Of a stretch of DNA of 16,396 bases, positions 13,246-16,396 are shown piece by piece. The notes beneath the pieces were generated by a model. The model worked only from the letters and a program-made list of their open reading frames with translations, did not search any database and was not told the origin of the DNA. The stretch spans positions 1 through 16,396 of the forward strand of contig CAYOKA010000047.1 in NCBI GenBank assembly GCA_964404395.1, read 5' to 3'. Numbering within the stretch: the first letter of the stretch is position 1; each line of letters begins with the position of its first letter. A program made the translations under genes and the position numbers. Origin of the DNA: JAAYBT01 sp964404395. Its GTDB lineage: Bacteria; Bacillota; Clostridia; Acetivibrionales; DTU013.

Positions 13246-16206
13246 ATGGCTGATAGGCTGAGCAAATATAAGCAAAAAAGAAATTTCGACAAAACCCCCG
13301 AACCGGAAGCTGAAGATATTAGAGCGGCTAAAGGTGGTAAAGCTGGTGAAGCCACCGAATCCGGTAAAGCTGAGGGACTCGATAAAGCCGTGGAACCCGA
13401 TAAAGCCGAAAGAACTTCTGGAAATGCGCAATTCGATAAAGCTGCTGAGCTTACCGGCTATGCCGAATACGCAGAATCTGAAAGCAAGCTGAGATTTGTG
13501 ATACAGCATCATATTGCCCGCAATGACCACTTCGATCTCCGCCTTGAATGGGATGGAAACCTTCTGAGCTGGGCGGTTCCTAAGGGGCCTTCCTATAATG
13601 CTCGTGACAAGCGGCTCGCAATACAGGTGGAGGATCACCCATTGGAGTATAGGAACTTCGAGGGGATCATTCCAAAGGGTGAGTACGGTGGCGGTGTAGT
13701 CATGCTCTGGGATGAGGGCTTCTGGCAACCTTACGGTAATGTGGAGGATGGGCTTCAGGAAGGCTCGCTGAAGTTTTCCCTGCAGGGGGCAAGGCTCAAG
13801 GGAAGCTGGGCCTTGGTGCGGCTTAAGGCGAAGGCGGGAGACAAGGGGAATAACTGGCTTTTGATTAAGGAAAAGGACGAGCATGCAAAGGCTTCAGATG
13901 GAATTTCAGAATTCACAAGCAGTGTACGAACCGGACGAACCATGCAGGAAATAGAAGAGGGAAGGGACGAGAAACTAGTAAAAAACCCTTTCAGCAGCAC
14001 TGATGTGCAGCTTACCAAGCTTGTTAATACCGTCCCGGAGGGTAATGACTGGCTCTACGAGATGAAATATGACGGTTATAGGATCGTGGCATTTATTGAA
14101 GGAAGCAGTGTTCGCCTTCAATCACGCAATGGCAATGACTATACAAAGCGCTTTCAAAGCATTGCCGTAGCCTTGATAGATTGGGGTAAGGAAAGGTCCA
14201 TGGTGCTGGACGGCGAAATGGTTGTCGTAGATGAGTCGGGCAAAACAGATTTTCAGGCTTTGCAAAGCTATATGAAAAACCCCGCAGCTCAAAGTCTTAC
14301 ATATATTATCTTTGATCTTCTTGCCCTGGATGGCAAAGACTTAAGAGGAGACCGGCTGATTGAAAGAAAGGAAAAGCTTGAGGCGCTAATGAAGGATACG
14401 TCGAAGAATCTGGTGTACAGCCGTCATGTCAGGGATAATGGTCAGGAGAGCTTCGAAGCAGCCTGTTCGCTGGGGATGGAGGGAATTGTCGGGAAAAGGG
14501 CTGATTCCGTCTATAGCGGGACAAGGAATGGCGACTGGATAAAGCTCAAATGCGATAAAAGGCAAGAATTCGTCATCGGAGGATATACCCTTTCCGATAA
14601 AAAATCAAGTGGAGTAAGCTCGATTCTGCTAGGCGTCTATGAGGGGAATGAGGGCAAACAAAGTGAGATAAGCAATGAAGGCGATAAAGACGGTTATGCT
14701 GGCGATAAATTAACATATGTAGGCCGTGCCGGAAGCGGCTTTGGCAAGTCTGTTGTAAAAGATCTTGAACCCAGACTTAATGCGCTGAAGAGAGCTGCAT
14801 CTCCCTTTAAGACAGCACCAAAGGCTCGAAAGAACGAGGAGATTACATGGCTTGAGCCTAATTTGGTTGCGGAAATAAAATTTGCAGAACTGACTGAGGA
14901 TGGTCTATTAAGGCAGGCCAGCTTCAAAGGCTTACGGACTGACAAAGACCCAAGGAATATAAGGAGGGAAAAGGCTGAGGAGCCGGAGTCTGGGGACAAA
15001 GGTGGAACACAGGGACTGCTTTACGAAGGAAAGGGACAGCTCTCCGATTTGCCAATGGCTGAAGAGGGGGGGCGAGAAAAAAAGGAGCACCCAGACAACC
15101 CAAACAACCCAGACAACTTAGGCAACACCGACAACCCAAGTAACCCCGACAACCCCGACAAACGAGACAGCCGAGAGAACCGTCCCCCAGGGAGCCTTGC
15201 TTCTGAGACAGCAAAGCCTTTAAAAAAAGCGGGAAACAATCTTGTCATAGAAGGGATTAAGATAAGCTCCCCGGACAAGCTTTTATTTGATGACCCGAAG
15301 ATTAGTAAAATGGATGTAATCCGCTACTACCAACAAGTATCTGAACGCATGCTGCCCTATGTTTCTCACAGGTTATTAAGCATCGTACGCTGCCCGAAGG
15401 GAGTGTCCCAGACCTGCTTCTACAAAAAACATCCGGGGACGGGCAATAGAGGTAGCATCGGCGAAGGCGGCAGTAGCAGAGGCAGCGTCGGCGAAGTCGG
15501 CAGTAGCGGAGGCAGCATCGGCGAAGGCAAAAGCAGCAAAGGCAGCAGCAAAGGGAACGATAAGGGAATTGTAGCCTGCCCTGTTTCTGGCAAGGATGGT
15601 GAAATGGAGGACTACTTCTATATCGAAAACATTACCGGACTCATATATGAAGCCCAGATGGGTACGCTGGAATTTCACATCTGGGCAAGCCGCGTGGAGG
15701 AGTTGGAAAAGCCTGATATGATGGTATTTGATCTGGACCCAGATGAGGGAATGGACCTGAGCAGGGTGCGCCAGGGCGTCAGGGATATTAAGAGTATTTT
15801 GGCAGAGCTTTCTCTTGTTTCCTACTTAAAAACCAGCGGCGGCAAGGGTTATCATGTGGTTGTGCCTTTTCAGCCTGTGGTATCCTGGGATGTGTTCTAC
15901 GATTTTGCTAAAGGCCTTGCGGAGGTTATGGAGCAGAAATGGCCTGATCGATATACGAGCAATATTAGAAAGAGCAAACGTACTGAAAAGATTTTCATAG
16001 ACTGGATTCGAAACGGCAGGGGTGCCACAAGCATCGCTCCATACTCCCTGAGAGCCAGAAGGGGGGCCAAGGTGTCCATGCCAATTAGCTGGGATGAGCT
16101 TGACACGGTTGCACCCGATGGAATTGATATGACAGAAGCTCTCCGAAGAATTGAGAAAGAGGATCCATGGGCGGATTTCTTTCGGACGAGCCAGATGCTA
16201 AAGTAA
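13246..16206 (+). CDS. ligD: Multidomain DNA ligase D (phosphoesterase-ligase-polymerase)
   Basis: A 986-aa ATP-dependent NHEJ ligase with three domains in the Pseudomonas-type order. The 3'-phosphoesterase domain (about 82-208) has H89, H95, D97 and H131 (FVIQHH, NDHFDLRLE, DHPLEY). The ligase domain (about 250-570) has nucleotidyl-lysine K274 in KYDG, DGEMVV (322-327), EGIVGKR (412-418) and WIKLK (431-435). The polymerase domain (about 670-980) has catalytic D829 and D831 in DLDPDEG, TSGGKGYH (863-870) and D919 in FIDW. All key residues are present. Linkers are unusual: KA/E-rich at 28-70, an (x)N-P/D repeat at 616-639, and a Gly-Ser-Glu repeat at 736-769 inserted within the polymerase domain. 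The ATG at 13246 has little ribosome binding site and probably relies on ku translation. Bacillus LigD lacks the phosphoesterase domain, so this is the longer form. Confidence 0.95.
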   Translation: MADRLSKYKQKRNFDKTPEPEAEDIRAAKGGKAGEATESGKAEGLDKAVEPDKAERTSGNAQFDKAAELTGYAEYAESESKLRFVIQHHIARNDHFDLRLEWDGNLLSWAVPKGPSYNARDKRLAIQVEDHPLEYRNFEGIIPKGEYGGGVVMLWDEGFWQPYGNVEDGLQEGSLKFSLQGARLKGSWALVRLKAKAGDKGNNWLLIKEKDEHAKASDGISEFTSSVRTGRTMQEIEEGRDEKLVKNPFSSTDVQLTKLVNTVPEGNDWLYEMKYDGYRIVAFIEGSSVRLQSRNGNDYTKRFQSIAVALIDWGKERSMVLDGEMVVVDESGKTDFQALQSYMKNPAAQSLTYIIFDLLALDGKDLRGDRLIERKEKLEALMKDTSKNLVYSRHVRDNGQESFEAACSLGMEGIVGKRADSVYSGTRNGDWIKLKCDKRQEFVIGGYTLSDKKSSGVSSILLGVYEGNEGKQSEISNEGDKDGYAGDKLTYVGRAGSGFGKSVVKDLEPRLNALKRAASPFKTAPKARKNEEITWLEPNLVAEIKFAELTEDGLLRQASFKGLRTDKDPRNIRREKAEEPESGDKGGTQGLLYEGKGQLSDLPMAEEGGREKKEHPDNPNNPDNLGNTDNPSNPDNPDKRDSRENRPPGSLASETAKPLKKAGNNLVIEGIKISSPDKLLFDDPKISKMDVIRYYQQVSERMLPYVSHRLLSIVRCPKGVSQTCFYKKHPGTGNRGSIGEGGSSRGSVGEVGSSGGSIGEGKSSKGSSKGNDKGIVACPVSGKDGEMEDYFYIENITGLIYEAQMGTLEFHIWASRVEELEKPDMMVFDLDPDEGMDLSRVRQGVRDIKSILAELSLVSYLKTSGGKGYHVVVPFQPVVSWDVFYDFAKGLAEVMEQKWPDRYTSNIRKSKRTEKIFIDWIRNGRGATSIAPYSLRARRGAKVSMPISWDELDTVAPDGIDMTEALRRIEKEDPWADFFRTSQMLK
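15091..15162 (+). repeat. 9-bp-period in-frame repeat in the LigD ligase-polymerase linker
   Basis: Eight consecutive codon triplets encode variants of P-D-N (residues 616-639), with underlying units such as CCAGACAAC and CCCGACAAC. It joins the ligase domain to the polymerase domain and is expected to be a flexible linker. The repeat is likely prone to length change by slippage. Confidence 0.85.
15451..15552 (+). repeat. 30-bp-period in-frame repeat inside the LigD polymerase domain
   Basis: Three 30-bp units at 15451-15480, 15481-15510 and 15511-15540, plus a partial unit to 15552, encode GSIGEGGSSR, GSVGEVGSSG, GSIGEGKSSK and GSSK (residues 736-769). They lie between CFYKKHPG and the IVACPVSGKDGE segment, where the polymerase family normally has only a short loop. 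The reading frame is kept throughout. Confidence 0.88.
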
Positions 16207-16220
16207 ATATTAAAATGGTA

Positions 16221-16249
16221 TTGACTTTTGCCAGAAAATATCATATTAT
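16221..16249 (+). promoter_or_regulatory. Promoter near the window end
   Basis: TTGACT (16221-16226), a 17-bp spacer and TATTAT (16244-16249), a good sigma-A match 15 bases after the ligD stop. It implies a new transcription unit. An ATG at 16289 opens a frame that stays open to the window end (36 codons), but it has no ribosome binding site and an odd Trp/Cys-rich composition, so I do not call a gene. Confidence 0.5.
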
Positions 16250-16396
16250 CTATTAAAATCGATAAACTGGTGAGCAAGAATAGTAGTCATGAAGTTTTAT
16301 TTACAGAGAGCTGTATGCTGGTGGAACTACAGTAATAAATGTCATGGTGAATGGACTTGCGAAGGCGGGAAGAAAAGCGTTTTGCTGAGTAATGCC

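Noticed and set aside
15021..15278. Minus-strand Leu/Ser/Gly-rich frames opposite the LigD linker
   Set aside because: Their regular composition is the complement of the in-frame P-D-N repeat; LigD coding explains the region.
16289..16396. Partial gene open to the window end
   Set aside because: No ribosome binding site and an unusual Trp/Cys-rich composition; more downstream sequence would be needed.

Overview
The window reads as chromosomal DNA of a moderately low-GC, spore-forming Firmicute, most likely a Clostridia member. The reasons are an alpha/beta-type small acid-soluble spore protein, a Bacillus/Clostridium-type glucose-6-phosphate isomerase, strong AGGAGG-type ribosome binding sites, sigma-A-like promoters and a pheST pair of the Firmicute kind. 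The species cannot be told from the sequence.

Layout. 1-2767: end of pheS and complete pheT (phenylalanyl-tRNA synthetase). 2768-2900: a nested palindrome that exactly fills the gap between pheT and a convergent spore-protein gene. 3253-4700: promoters and pgi. 4751-4789: a related palindrome, again between convergent genes, followed by a minus-strand membrane-anchored metallophosphoesterase. 5790-6413: a non-coding island built around tRNA-Leu(UAG): promoter, tRNA, terminator, then a roughly 160-bp element that starts with an inverted copy of the tRNA T-arm and ends with a 19-nt direct copy of the tRNA 3' end including CCA, followed by a 31-bp direct repeat, a second terminator and a third palindrome. 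6760-8372: a translationally coupled pair, a cyclic 2,3-diphosphoglycerate synthetase-like GTPase and a DUF503 (YlxP) protein. 8486-10517: an arsenic-type cluster: ArsR repressor with its probable operators, an ArsP/DUF318 permease, a Cys-rich thioredoxin-like protein and the frameshifted, truncated start of an arsenite methyltransferase-like gene. 10653-12146: a cupin protein and a ZIP-family metal transporter. 12463-16206: Ku and a three-domain LigD, a complete two-gene non-homologous end-joining system. The last 190 bases hold a good promoter but no clear gene.

How they work together. The ars-type genes look like one regulon: nearly identical 20-bp sites lie just downstream of the arsR promoter and again before the permease, so ArsR probably controls both. 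Ku and LigD (phosphoesterase, ligase and polymerase domains) form a break-repair pair that fits a spore former. The most unusual parts are the tRNA-tail element with its repeats, the family of GGGGAC/GTCCCC palindromes, the decayed methyltransferase gene, and the low-complexity insertions in LigD, one of which lies inside the polymerase domain.
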